Shown here: positions 10,201 to 22,162 of the stretch, in pieces
Layout: every line of letters starts with the position of its first letter
Position numbering within the stretch: position 1 is the stretch's first letter
Assembly: GCA_001179505.1 (NCBI GenBank)
Contig: CDMY01000221.1
Location: 44,799 to 90,944 of the forward strand
Reading direction: 5' to 3'
DNA from: Vitrella brassicaformis
Lineage: Eukaryota; Sar; Vitrellaceae
DNA: 46,146 nucleotides
Notes under the pieces: model-generated
Seen by the model: only the letters and a program-made list of their open reading frames with translations
What the model was told of the DNA's origin: nothing
The model's database searches: none
Made by a program: the position numbers and the translations under genes

Positions 10201-13200
10201 GTCGGCTCGTCACTGTGGAGCGATCTGGGTGGAATACACATTGACTTCGACGTGGCTGTGGGGCCACTTGCAGCAAGCGCCGTCCCAACAGGCAGCCAAA
10301 CCAACGGCAGCAGCCCTGCGGTCGATTGTGGTGCACTCCTCCCTCCTGAGCTGCTGAGTGAGCTGGGTAGCGATCCCAGATGTTACTGGGCTGCCGGAAC
10401 GCGTCTTGAGGTCGCCTTAGGGTGGAATGCGACGTTCGGTGCTGGTGGTGGTGGTGAGAGAAATGCGACCATCTTGCCAGGCCGTGTTCAGAGGCTCGAT
10501 GCGGCCAGGGACGTGCCGACGGTCGAGTGGGTGCAGAACGACGAGCAGAGGCTTACAGCCCGGGTGGAGCTGCCTGCTGCCCGGCCGCACGTGTGGCTCT
10601 CTGCCCCAGCGGTCATCCCCGCGTGTACGGGTGTGGATGTCTTCGGTGAAGCCTCGCTTGTCGGCCCTGGGAGGCGGTTTGCCCGAGTGGAGTGGTCATG
10701 CCACGTCAGGACTGGCGGCAGTGAGGGCGATGGTAGCTACCACGGCACACACGAGTGTCCCGAAGAGCTGAAAGAGGTCTTCCACAACGCATCGGCTGCC
10801 CAGCGAATGATCCTCAGTGTTCCCCCTGCCATGACCGACCCTGCCCTTTTGCGAAAGGGCTTTTCCTCCACTGCAGGGGATGGTGCTGATGGCGATGGCG
10901 TGGCTCTGGAGGTCTCGCTGGTCGTCGAGAACTTCCTGGGATGGCAGACAAACGCCACGGCTGTCATCAACGTGTCATCAACGGATGATCCTGTGGCCGT
11001 CGTGCGCCCCATGACGCCTCAGAGCATCGTCAGTGCTGCTGGGGACAAGGTATCCTTTGAGGTGGCGGCGTTCGCTGCGACCAAGGGCAACTGCTCGGAG
11101 GCCTCCACCGGGCGGTGCCTCACCGACATTCTTGCTGCCCGGCTGCCCGTCGACGTCGAGTGGGTGTTTGCCGATGGATCCCAGATGGGCGGCATGACGC
11201 GCCGACCGAGGGTCTCCTTCTCGCCGCAGGAGTCAGTCAACATCTCGGCTCGCATCACAGTCAGGAGCGACCCGACAGCTGTGGCGGAGGTGCCCTTCAC
11301 GGTGACCATCAACCACACGCAACCGCATCTTGTCATCGAGGGCCCGGCGCGTGTGGCGGTTTCCTGCCCGTTCACACTCACTGCTGTATCATTCCCAGAG
11401 GACCGCCGGCAGTCGCCTGCCTACGCGTGGAGCTGCAGATACAACAACACAGCAGGGGAGAGCTGCTTCGCTGACCCAGAGAGAAATCCGCTCGGCAATG
11501 CGACTGCAGCGTCTGTGGCCATTGATGCGGTGTTGTTGAGACGGGAGGGCCTGTATGTCTTTGGGGTGCGGAGGGGTGGGGGAGAGGAGGGTGAGGGTGA
11601 TGGTGATGGTGGTGCAGGGGGGTTTGTGGAGCATCGTGTGGCTGTAGTTCGGTCACGGTATGCGATGGGCGTGGCGAGGATGGGGGACATGCAGAGACTG
11701 CAGATGAGTGTCCAAGGGCGAATCAACATGAGGGCCGAACTCGACGTGACCGAACAATGCCAGCTCCCGGTAACCCCACCACGCCACACACACACACACA
11801 CAGAGAAACAGAGAGAGAGAGAGAGATACTCGTGGGGCATATCCTAGATGCATCCATCCCTTCCCTCAGGCTGACGTGCTATGGTCCTGGGAGGTATCCC
11901 GGCTCCCCGCCCCATCCCTCACCTCCCTCCCCCCTCGCAGACTCCCACACACACTCGTGACCTCCTTCCCACCCTCATGGGCCTCCACCGCACCCGCTCC
12001 CACCATGAAGGTCTACGGCCGGCTGGCATCCAACACGCTGGCGGCTCCGGCGTGGTACAGCTACGCGCTGGTGGTGTCGGGAGCCGACGGGGTGGCGCTG
12101 TGGCATCACGAGTCGGCGCCCTTCGTGGTGCACGCTGCGCCTGTGCACGGGGAGGTCCGGGTGCACCCTCACCAAGGGGAGGAACTGTGCGCGGCGTTCC
12201 GGATGCAGCAGGGAGGTAGGCATGCCATGGCATGCATATGCATGTGTGTGTATGTCATGTCATGTCACTATCCATCCATCCATCCGGTTGTGGTGTGTGT
12301 GTGTGTCTCTATGTGTGTGCAGGTTGGGGCACGAGCGCAGGGCCTCTTGAGTACTCGTACGCGCGGCGGCTGGTGGTGGATGGTGAGGTGGACGTCAAGT
12401 CAGAGGTCCCGTTGAGCAGCTGGTCGCCAGAGGCTGCCTTGGTGGTGCCGCTCACAGTGCCCCCAGGCATGCCCAACGCCACCTTTGTCATCGTGGGGCG
12501 GGCCAGGGACCGATTTGGCGGCATTTCGTAACCTCACACCACTCACCTGGATGGCTGGATGCATGAGGCACGTGATTCATTGGTGTGAGTGTGTCTGTGT
12601 GTGTGTGTGAGTCAGTGAGGCGGCTGTGTTGCCCCGTGTGGTGGTCACCCGTCGTGTGCTGAGCCAGGAGGACGTCTCGTCCGCCCTCGACCTCGCCAGC
12701 GCCGAATCTACACCGCCATCAGGTGAATGAACCAGCCCCCCGCCCGCCATCCAGATCGATCGACCACGTGTGCTGTGCTTGATTCATCCATGCAGTCGCC
12801 CTAGGACTGCTCATCAGCGCCGCCGGCTCGCTGCAGGACACCGAGGAGGCGGAGGCGGCCAACAAGACAGCCGACGCTGAGAAGGAGGTCGGTCCCAGGG
12901 TGCCGTCTGAGGCCGACCGTGCTGTGAGTGTGAAGCTGCTGTCGAGCCTTGGGAGTGTGGTTCAGCGGCAGACGGAGGGCGAGGAGCTCACCGACGGGTC
13001 AGTGGCGCTGCAGAGCGACGCCATTGGCAACGCAGTCGTGGCCGTCGACAGGAGGGGCACTCTCGACAAACCCAACTCCAAGAACGTACGTACGTCAGAC
13101 AGCCACCCCACCCCACCGACAGACAACGGGAATGTCTGTGTGCAGGTACTGAACACGATGGACACCTCTCTCAGCGGCGCCAAGCGTGTCGGCGGTATGG

Positions 13201-16200
13201 AGCAGAGGGCGGCCGGCAACCTGGTGGACGCCAGTGTGCGCATCCTCCAGCGGCAGGCCCCCAGCAGACAGCCGGTGTCGCCGTCGAGCAATAGCACCGC
13301 GACCAAGGCCGTGGAGGCGGCCCGGCGACTGCAGCAGGAGGTGGAAGACCAGCGAGCCATGGCCAAACAGCTCGTCGGGGCCGCAGGGAACGTCGGTATG
13401 TTATGTGAGGGAAGGGAAGCACGCCGAACGTGTATGTTATGTGGGTGGTGTTGTGTATGTTATGCGTGTGTGCAGCTGAGCTTATGGGTAAGCGTCTCAA
13501 GAAGGGCAACAAGGTCGTCGTCGAAAAGCAGGGCCTCTCCGTTGCTGTCCTCGCAGACGTAAGTGACGAACGAACAAAACCCTTGCCACGACTAACTCAA
13601 CACAACGCAATGCACACACAGCAACAATCTCTCAATCTCTCTCTCCTTCATGTCATGTGTGTCATGTGTGTGGTAGGACCCGAGTCGCCTGCTAGCGCGT
13701 GGCGGCACCACCCTGCCCACTCGCAGTGGCAAGGTGTCGCTACCGTCGCTGGCCTCCCTGGACACCCCCGCAGCCCGGCGGGCGGCAGAGGAGGGACCCA
13801 ACGGCTGTCGTGCCTCGGCTAAGGTGGCCGCCAAGACAGTGGCGTGGCCTGCCAATCCATTTGGATTGGGGGAAGCAGCCGGGCAGTGGGGCGACACGGC
13901 CGTCGGGGCTGATATGCTCTCCATTTCTCTGAGCCAATGCGACGTACGCGACCAATGAGCGCCACGCATGTGTGTGTGTGTGTGTTGTGATGCTGTCTTT
14001 CTTTCTATGTAGGAGGACCTGCGCGTGCACAACCTCTCAGAGCCCATCAGGATAGTGCTGCCCATCCCCCGCCCCCAGCCGTCCGACGCCGCCCTCGCCT
14101 TCGCAATCGACCTCAAACGTAACCTCACCATACAGACGTGGCGGCAGAACCTGACCCTGACCGAGGAGGACCTCCCCCTGCCCCTCCCCAACATCACCAC
14201 CATGTCCGTCGACCAGAAGCTCGCATGGGCCAGCGACCTCTCGGCCATCAACCGGTCCATCGCCGACCCCACGGCCATCAGGGCACTGAGGTCCCTCAGC
14301 CTGTCCGTGGACCCTCGTGTGTGTGCCTTCTGGGACGAGGAGGGTGGGAGGTGGTCGAGTGAGGGGTGCGTTACGAGAGGCGACCTGAGCAACGCCACAC
14401 ATCTGGTGTGCGACTGCACACACCTGACGGACTTCTCGGCGCTGCTGGAAGTGGTGAGCTGGGTGGGGGGGCTGGGGGTGGAGAAGGATCTGCCAGCCAT
14501 CCCGGTGTTGTGTTGTGTTGTGTTGGGTTGTTTGCTGCACGTTGCTTGCTAATTGCAGACGTGGGATGTGTTCAAAAATTTCGGCCAGGCTTTTGTGGTG
14601 TTGGCAGAGCGGGGGATCGAGGCCCTGATGGAGCTCAACCCCAACAACCTCGGCGTCTGGACGGTCTTCGCCATCACACTCATTCTCCTCGCTCTCATCA
14701 TCTTGTGAGCAGCTCATATGCTATGCCCCCACGCGCAGCACCAACACGCACTCACTCACACACAGTTGCTGCGGGCGTGGCGTCTTGTGTGTGCAGTGCG
14801 TGGCGGTGGGACAGGAAGCACCCCCTGACGGACGAGCTGCTCAAGCGGCTGCTGCTGAGCGACGCCGCCATCCGGACCAAGTACCTCGACTACTTGGAGG
14901 CCAAAGAAAGACCCAACTGCTGTGTGCGAATATACAGGTGTCTAATGCATTTACCAACTTCCACTACACGAGCACCGCTTATTTTTTGTTCTCTGCATGC
15001 TGCTTACCTGTGTGTGTGCCTGTGTGTGTGTGTGTGTGTGTGTGTAGGTCTCTGCGTGCCCGGATGCGTGGTGACAAGGAGGTGCAGCTGCCGGCCTTCT
15101 ACCGCGACTGGGCCATGGCACGCGACCTCAGAAGAGAAGTCGAGGAGCTGGCCAGGACAGGAGACCCCAAAGCCCGACAGGTCAGTCAGCAAGCAGCAAA
15201 CCACACACACGCTCACACACTCACACACACAGACACAGACACGCCAGCACGCGCAGTCAGTCACTGATTGGGTGCACCTGTCTTCCCTCTCTCTTCCCCT
15301 CTCTCTCCCTCTCTCTGTGCAGCTGCGGAACTTGATGCGTCGCCACGAGACATATCAGGTGGCCCGTCGGGTGCACGAGCTCCCGACGCTATCCGAGATC
15401 CTCGCGGCCAAGATGCTTCCGCGCATTCAGCAGAGGAAGGCCACTAAGGGCCAGGCGGCGAGACACAGCTGGCCTGTGCTAAACAAAAGGGGAATCGGCA
15501 CCATGCCCATGCAGCCACAGGGGACCGTCGACAGCCTCTCCCCGTCTGCGACCATGGCCCCGACCGAGCCTCCCTCATCGAAGCTTGACAAGAAGAAGCT
15601 CTGGACGATGCGGTCGCTGGGCGGCGCACTGCAGCAGCAAAATTCACTGCGACTCGTCGAGAGCGGCCAACTGGAGGAGGTAACCCACCCCACCCACACA
15701 CACAATACCCAAACATAGAACGCCGCGCCATGCAATGCCATCGATGGTGTACTGTGTTGTGTTGTGTTGTGTTGTGTGTCAAGGCGGTGAGGTATCTGCA
15801 CCGGCTGGCCGTCAAGAAGCAGATCGTCGCCGCAACCACTATCGGTGGGTCGGTACCCACAAGAAGGAAGGAACTCAGTCACATCGATCATGGCTGACTG
15901 CCTGCGTGTCGTCTGTATGTGTATGTGTGTGTGTGTGTGTATGTGTGTAGGTAAGCACTGGCGAGGCATTGCTGTCCGCCGTTCGCTGGGTGAGCTGGGT
16001 CGCGACGGCAAGCCCTCTCTGAGCGAGCCCGAGAGCGAGCATGATGGTGCCGACGCCGACATTGACGGCGTGCAGATCCCCCTCTCCCCCTCCTTCGCCG
16101 AGGCCGTCGCGCGGGACCTCTCGACCCTCATGGGAGGCTCCCCCTCCTCCCGATCCCTCCCACCCTCACTCTTTTCGCAATACATGGACGACGAACAGGG

Positions 16201-18045
16201 CGAAGCCGAAGACGCTGATGGCTGGGTAGATCTCAGACCTGACGTCGGCAGCAAGGCGGTCAGCATGACCAAGACGCGATCTGAGCCGACCGTCCGTTTG
16301 TCGGCGGCCAGGCGGGGCGTGCTGGGCAAGAGTGGGTCGTCAGGTCTGCAGCAGCCGGCCGCCGGGGACGACGAGGCCGACGTGGACGACGGCAGTGGGC
16401 TGTTTGGCAAGGAGTTCGCCGGTGTGGAGGGCACGGCTGTGAGGGTGAGGGTGGTGCAGCTCGATGACTATGATCTCGATCATCCAACTGACGACGACGA
16501 CGAGGGCGGGGTGGACACCTCCCTTCTCATGCGCAGCGGCACCTTCGGGGGCCCTCGCGTCAACGCCATGAGGCCACTCGCACACCATCGCGTCACCCGG
16601 GACCCCTCGTGTGTCGTCTGGGAGTCCGCACATATGCCTGCACGCATCGACGTCACCGGCAGGAAACTCTCAGTATGCGAGCAGCACACACACACACACA
16701 CACAAGACCATACCCCTCCCGAACAACACAACACAAACACGCACACACATTTGCTGTCTCTCTATCGCTTTTACTTTCTCGCCAGCTGTCGGTCCGCGAG
16801 CCAGAGCTTGGTCCGTCGCTGCAGAGCACCTGGTTTGACAAGCTGTTCGCCGTGGGGTGGGTGTCCCAGGGGTTGCAGATGGAGCGACAAGGAGGGCGAG
16901 ATGCAGAGGGGGTTGGCGGTGGTGGCCAGCTGGGCCGGTACGTCATCCCCATGGGGGCGGTGGAGGCATGCGACAAAGGGCAGGACGGAGAGGAAGAGCA
17001 GGTGGACGAGTTTGGTGGTGGTGATGGGGATCATGATGATGCGACTGCTGTGGTGAGCGGGCAGAATGACAATTGCAGCGAGGGCACTTGGTGCGATGGA
17101 TGAATGTCTGATTGTGTGTCTATCTATTGCTTCCCCCTCTCTCCCTCTCTCTCTCACGTCAGGTGCACGTATCGCTGGACTTCTTGTCTCGTCAGTTTGT
17201 GTTGCGCTGTGAGTTCGACCATCCCGACGACGCCACAGCATTCACCACGAGCGTCGACCGCGCCCTCCACCCCCACCAACACAACCATTGCCTCCCCCAC
17301 CAGCCCCTCACCGACTCGCCCAACGGCGGCGACAGGACCTCACGCACACACACCACGGCAGCCTCGCTCGCCCTCGACAAGGACGAGGGCGATGGCTATG
17401 GCGACGAGGCCAGCAGACACAGGGAGGCGCGCGCGGACGACAAAGACACAGAGGTGGCGAAGGAGAAGGACAAAGAGAAGGAGGTGGAGCTGCTTCCCAT
17501 GGTGGCCGACGAAACGGAGGTGCGCCACGCCGTCAAGAGGCTCGAAATCGCCGACTGGTCGCCTTTCAGGATCGCACGGTGAGAGAAGAAGGAGGCAGCA
17601 AGGCCCGTGTGACGACGACTTCCTTGCTGTGTGTGCTTGATTCAATTCATGCGTTGTGATGCGATGCATGCGATCTGCCAGGGCCGTGTTGAGCCGTGAG
17701 CACCCGGTCCCCAACGCCTTCGGGGTCGACGTGAGCCTCAGCCGCGTGCAGCGCACCCTGTTATTCGCCGCGGACGTCATGGGCGGCTTCATGTTCGACG
17801 CTCTGTTCTTCACGGCGGCCCCTTCGCCCCTGGGAGTCAAGAGGGGGCAGATCAGTGGGGTGGGGGAGAAGTGGGGGGCCGGTGAGGAGGAGGGCGAGTT
17901 CGACATTGTGCTGCTGGACTTCAACTTTGGCGACGAGAGCTCGCGGCTCAGGCTGACCTGGAAGGTGGTCGTGGCCACCGTCATGAGCCTCATACTTATG
18001 TGGTCAGTATGCAGCCCCTGAATGAGTCCATTGGTTGTCAATCAC

Positions 18046-18084
<39 letters not shown>

Positions 18085-19288
18085 TGTCCGTGTCGGTGTG
18101 TGTGTGTGTCTGTAGGCCGATAGAGCGCTTCTTCGACTGGCTGTTTGTGAAGGAGGTGCCGTTAGTCAAGCCCTCCAAGTACGGCGTCGCGAGCAAGGGC
18201 AAGGGCAAGGGCAAGAGCCGCAGCACCAAGCTCGACGCGGAGGAGGCCGAAGTTGAGGAGACCATCCTGTGGGGCATCGACCAGCAGCAGAAGACCCGTG
18301 GCTACAAGTTCTACCTCACCGAGGACGAGAAGGCCGCGTGGGTCCGCCGCACAAGGCGCAAGGAGTGGGTGGGTGTGTCGGTGGTGTCGCTCTTCATTGT
18401 GATAGCGCTGTTCTACCAGCTCATGTTTGCGGCCCTGCTGGGTGAGAATCTGCAGAACGTGTACGACTTTGTGGCGTCCAACGGGCTGGCTGTCCTGGAG
18501 GAGCTCATCCTCTGGCCCCTGCTCGTCTCCCTCGTCACCATACTCATCGTCACGTACGCAACGAAGCACCTTCACTCCGCGGGCCTTCGCCGCACTCTCT
18601 TTCTGTGTCCGCACTCTCTTTCTGTGTGTGTGTTTGTGTGGCTGTGTGTGTGCAGCATTGCTCGCCACACGAGAGCATTTGACTGCTGCCTGCGTCTGTG
18701 CCCCCGGATGACCGACTTCAGCAGAGCGATCGCCAGCGATGAGGTGGGTGGGTGGGGGGACATACACATGTATTGGGGCACACACACACCGACACACAGC
18801 ACAGGTAGATGAATGGCGCCAAGATCGATCTCTCTCTCTCTCTCCCTGTGTGTGTGTGTGTGTGTGTGTGTTGTGATGTGTGCATGCAGGCCGAGTTGTT
18901 TTACCTGCAGGAGGCCGACGCCGAGCGGATCGTCAAGAACCCCGGCGAGCTGCGCAGCTACACCACCATGAAGGACAAACACAGCAGCAACACCAAGGCC
19001 AAGACCAAGACCAAGACCGCCAAACACAGCAGCACCAGCAGCACCACCAGCACCAGCAAAAGCAGCGGGAAGGGTGAAGGCATCGGCAGGCGGATCCACA
19101 GCAGGCAGACGACAGTCGGGTCCATCCACTCATCGACCACACACTCGCACACCCACACACATACACATACACTGACGCTGTCTGGGGGCTCCTCGGCCGA
19201 TGGGGGCCAGACGGCAGCTCACCAGACGGCTCCGAAGGCGGAGCTGACGGTGTTCGATCCCAAGCCCAAAGACGTGCCCTCGCCATGA
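4254..19288 (+). CDS. polycystin-1-like receptor: ten Ig-like repeats, REJ-like region, GPS, about five membrane helices
   Basis: My model has 35 exons that close in frame to 3920 residues. All introns in this model are GT-AG. It opens with a signal peptide (VLLVGCVALLLSCAG). Then follow ten Ig-like repeats (4625-9033), a long extracellular region with WSC-type REJ-like motifs, a GPS Cys box ending CDCTHLTDF, a first membrane helix (VWTVFAITLILLALIIL, near 14651), an acidic cytoplasmic region of about 740 residues, four further hydrophobic helices (17740-18553), and a Lys/Thr/Ser/His tail. The segment LSRVQRTLLFAADVMGGFMF before helix 2 resembles the RVQR motif before TM2 of polycystin-1 proteins. 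I see no PLAT domain between helices 1 and 2, and no PKD channel module after helix 5. The likely role is a large cell-surface adhesion or mechanosensory receptor. A REJ/GPS protein outside the PKD1 family is the alternative. Confidence 0.82.
4625..9033 (+). repeat. ten tandem Ig-like domains, mostly one per phase 1-1 exon
   Basis: Each module starts Asp-x-x-x-Pro (DPVSPS, DTVAPS, DTVVPT, DTVAPS, DSVPPR, DGVRPR, DTRPPR, DLTGPS, DDSMPQ, DSVRPV). It carries a FSEPV-like strand and most end with a D-x-AGN turn. The pattern fits the bacterial-type Ig-like Big_12/SbsA families. Module exons are 4625-4975; 5071-5224 plus 5291-5502; 5574-5686 plus 5765-5993; 6095-6460; 6524-6877; 6961-7326; 7440-7838; 7918-8211; 8296-8625; 8716-9033. 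Every module boundary splits the Asp codon after its G (phase 1). Modules 2 and 3 have gained one internal intron each, at different positions. Preceding exons are 4254-4362 and 4479-4538. Confidence 0.88.
9140..14453 (+). other. polycystin-like protein: REJ-like and GAIN/GPS extracellular region
   Basis: Exons 9140-11769 (one 2630-nt exon), 11870-12215, 12323-12527, 12616-12722, 12796-13085, 13146-13395, 13476-13558, 13677-13943 and 14013-14453. The large exon has many paired Cys and several N-glycosylation sequons. Stretches such as RVEWSCHV, YAWSCRYNN and VLWSWEVSR recall REJ modules. From about 12800 the sequence is Ala/Gln-rich and helical, like the helical half of a GAIN domain. The last exon carries the GPS Cys box (VCAFWDEE, EGCVTRG, HLVCDCTHLTDF). 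Domain borders are approximate. Confidence 0.65.
14421..14429 (+). other. GPS autoproteolysis tripeptide His-Leu-Thr
   Basis: CAC CTG ACG encodes HLT inside CDCTHLTDF. In adhesion GPCRs and polycystin-1 the GAIN domain cuts itself between Leu and Thr of this tripeptide. Its intact presence suggests that the receptor is cleaved into a large extracellular part and a membrane part. Confidence 0.7.
14559..19288 (+). other. polycystin-like protein: membrane and cytoplasmic part
   Basis: Exons 14559-14704, 14797-14937, 15048-15180, 15323-15679, 15784-15844, 15951-16672, 16786-17052, 17163-17578, 17682-18002, 18116-18553, 18656-18743 and 18890-19288. Helix 1 ends at the first of these. Exons from 14797 to 17578 encode basic then Asp/Glu/Ser-rich cytoplasmic sequence. 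Helices 2 and 3 lie in 17682-18002 (continuing into 18116). Helices 4 and 5 lie in 18116-18553 (EWVGVSVVSLFIVIALFYQL and LILWPLLVSLVTILIVTYA). The tail has Lys-Thr and Thr-His repeats, the latter encoded by a CA-dinucleotide tract near 19140-19175. Confidence 0.65.
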
Positions 19289-20135
19289 CGGAGGGAGGAA
19301 TGGCTGACATACGTGTGGGTGTGCGGGCGGGTGCACTGCATCGATGTGTGTTGGTTGGTGGTAGTGGTGTGTTGTGGTGTGTTGTGTTGTGTTGTACTGT
19401 GTGCGTGAGGGGCATCTATCTGGGTGCATTGCATATGGGTGGGTCGGTTCCCTGCCAGCGTGTATGCGATAGATGCATGAGTGCGTCAATCGCAGCTCGC
19501 TGCTCTGCTAAGCTCTCTCCGCTTACCTACTCTCTCTCTCCCGCCCTCCCTAACTGCTGTGCATCTCTGTCTTTCTCTCTCATCTGTATGCTTGTGGGTG
19601 TTTGTGTGCATGAGAGCTCCGTATTGCATGAGAGCACCCAGTGAGCTGAAGGCCCAGGAATGGGATGGATGGAAGAAGAGAGAGGTGCGAAACCTCCCAA
19701 ACCTCCCAAACCTGCCTGCCCCCCTCGGCCACCGTACGTCTTCCATGATTATTGAGCGATGCATGTCCGTGCGTATGTATTCCCCTGCCTAGCTCACCTC
19801 AGCCCAGCTTGTCCACCAACGAGCGTAATTTGGCTCGTGGCGGCGCTGCCCCCGCAAAAGAGAACGAGAGATGCTGGCAGGGCTCGTGTGTGTGTGTGTG
19901 TGTGCTGCTGCTGCTGCTGCCATTGTTGATTTGCGGTTGTAATGTGGCGTAGCGAAGAGGGAATTGTCATTATCGAGTGATTTCGATGGACGCGTGGCGG
20001 GGGCATGCAGCTTGACATGACTGACACGGTGACAAATGAATGCAATCAGTGGACAGCTGCATACCTAACATACACACGTTTGTGTGCGTATGTCGTGGGT
20101 GGGTGTGGTGATGTACCTACTACCCACCCCACCTA

Positions 20136-20171
<36 letters not shown>

Positions 20172-21299
20172 TAACATAGAGACCTATGGTAGGTCGCTGT
20201 GTCCTCGCCTCCCTGTGTGTGTCTATCGCGCCGCTAGTCTAGTTTGGGGTGCGTGGGGGTGGGGTAGGTGGGTGTCGTTGGCTGCCTATCTATCTATCTA
20301 TCGCACTCGACTGACTGACTGACTGACTGCCGGCTGGCACACAGGCAGGCAATCCAATGACACCCACCCCCCCACCATGCATTTGGGGCAGCTAGCTAGT
20401 ATGATGGATGGATGATGCGGTCCGGTCATTGTTACTGACTGCATCCTGCCTACCCTCATATCTGCGTATATATATACGCTATGCTTGTGAAGATATGGTA
20501 TGTGCTCTTTATCCATCCATCCATCCAACCACGCCCCATGCCATAGAGCAATGGACGGCCCTTGCGCTGCGCGTCGATTGCATACTGATTGATACATATG
20601 CTGCCTAAGGCTGGCTCTGCCGGCCCGCCCTGGCTTTATCTATCTATCTCTGTGTGATGATGATGATGAACGACCGCCCTTTTTTCGCAATACAGACACA
20701 CACACACATACAATCTGTCTGCCCACATTTTTCGCTCTCTCGAGGGTCTGTCTGTCATGGCCATCGCATATATCGCACCTGTGAGTGAGTCGTGACCTGT
20801 GTGCCTGTCTGTATGCTGAGCGGGTCCGTGCGCTCTCTGCATGACGTGTTCTCTGCTGGGTGGCCCGGCCCATGATTGGGTTTGAGATACCATCGTACTG
20901 TAGTAGTGATGGTTCGCGTTCGTTGGCGGTGCTGACTCGTCGTGGGACGACGGGTTTATCCGGCTCCATCTGGGTAGTCTACGCACTGGCTGGGCCGGGT
21001 GGGTGGGTGGCTGCCTGTCGCTCCCTCTCCCTCTCCCTCTCCCTCTCTTTCTCTCTTTGTGTGTGTGTCTGCTGCATACCAGAAGCGGCATGGCATCGAC
21101 AAAGACCCCCTTCAATCCTGGGCAGCCACTCGTAAACACGGCTGTCATTTCCGTGGATAAGCCCAAAAGAAATGGGACCTCTCTCAACAAGTAACCGCTA
21201 GATCCGATCCCTTTCTCTCGAGTAGTTCAATTGCAAGACTTTGTCTGTGCCACTGACACCAGCTCTCACTGAGTGAACAAGACAAGACAAGACAGACCA
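19289..21299. other. 2-kb gene-poor spacer with simple repeats
   Basis: This is the longest gap in the window. It contains (TGTTG)n near 19370-19397, CT/TG tracts at 20132-20172, TATC and GACT repeats near 20286-20329, and a perfect 16-bp palindrome at 20464-20479. At 21060-21081 a pyrimidine/TG stretch ends in CATACCAG like a 3' splice site. It is followed by a 34-codon ORF (21090-21194) whose ATG follows closely. This may be an untranslated exon, an upstream ORF or the end of an unrecognised gene. I could not find a supporting donor, so I do not call a gene. Confidence 0.5.
20464..20479. repeat. perfect 16-bp AT-core palindrome
   Basis: GCGTATATATATACGC equals its own reverse complement. 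It lies inside the gene-poor spacer and could extrude a cruciform. No function can be read from the sequence. Confidence 0.8.
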
Positions 21300-22162
21300 A
21301 TGACGGACATCGAGTCAGGCGGCAAGGTGCGCGAGCGCACGGCGTCCGAGTCCACCGACAAAGGCCTCGCACACGGCCACCAGAAGCTCTCCGTCACGGC
21401 CGTTGTGGCGCTCGTCGCCATTGCCGCTGTGGCCGTTGCTGCACTGATCGTGGGCAGCGTTGCCCTTCATAATGATCTCGTGCAGAGGGCCAAGGAGACC
21501 GCTACCGATGGCGTGGTGAGCTGAGACCGCTACCGAATGGCAGATCCAATGAGTCCGGGAGCGGTCGTGTGTGTCGATGACTGTCTGTCTGTGTCGGTGT
21601 CTGTGGTGCAGATGGTGCACATGACGGTCGGAGCGGACGAGCAGCATCGGGTCCTGATGGCTTTGAGCATGGCCAATCGCATGGTACGCCATCAGCGGCC
21701 GCCTGGGTGCCTGCGTGTCTGCGTGTGGGCGGCACAGTCTGTGTGTGTGTGTGTGTGTTTTAACATCTCTGCAGGTCGACATGGGCAAGGACGTCATTGT
21801 GTTCTGCGATGTCGACTGCCCGCCGCTTATGGCCAAGGACAGCGAGAACTTCATGCTGGAGGCGTTCAAGGCCAACACGACCAAGGATGGTCTCATTGAC
21901 ACGCTGGTGGCCAGGGGGGTGCCCATCCACGTGTGCCCCGGCTGCCTCGCCAAACACGGCCTCTCAATGGAGGACGTCAGGGACGGTGTCGACGAGGTGA
22001 CCAGCCACACACACACGCACACACACACGAGAGGGAGGGAGGGAGGGAGGGACACAGGAGTGCATCCATCACACATCTGTGTGTGTGTGTGTGTGTGTCC
22101 AGGTCGACGCCAATGAGTTCTTCGCCTTCACACAGGGGCGAATGCTTCACTTCGACTACTAA
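21300..22162 (+). CDS. membrane-anchored DsrE/DsrF-family protein
   Basis: Four exons, 21300-21515, 21612-21683, 21775-21996 and 22103-22162, all join in phase 0 and give 189 residues. Residues 1-30 are polar. Residues 31-53 form one hydrophobic helix (VTAVVALVAIAAVAVAALIV). The rest is a single DsrE-like alpha/beta domain: VHMTVGAD opening, ALSMANRMVDMGKDVIVFCDVD, then HVCPGCLAKHG with a C-x2-C pair, and a closing EFFAFTQGRMLHFDY. DsrE proteins carry persulfide sulfur or bind thiols in bacterial sulfur relays. The Cys pair sits where family members often have their reactive Cys. Whether the anchor is a signal-anchor or an organelle leader is unclear. The neighbours give no functional hint. 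AGCTCTCA at 21261-21268 is one base from the motif found in the divergent promoters. Confidence 0.78.

Noticed and set aside
14218-14225. Another AGCTCGCA (TGCGAGCT) site
   Set aside because: It lies inside the polycystin-like coding sequence (Lys-Leu-Ala codons), so I count it as background.
20282-20330. TATC and GACT repeats as a CRISPR-like or satellite array
   Set aside because: Units are 4 bp with no spacers. Ordinary microsatellites.
20636-21190. 184-codon minus-strand open frame in the gene-poor spacer
   Set aside because: It begins at a non-ATG codon, is rich in simple-repeat translation, and shows no domain. A donor-like GTATGC inside it is noted but not sufficient.
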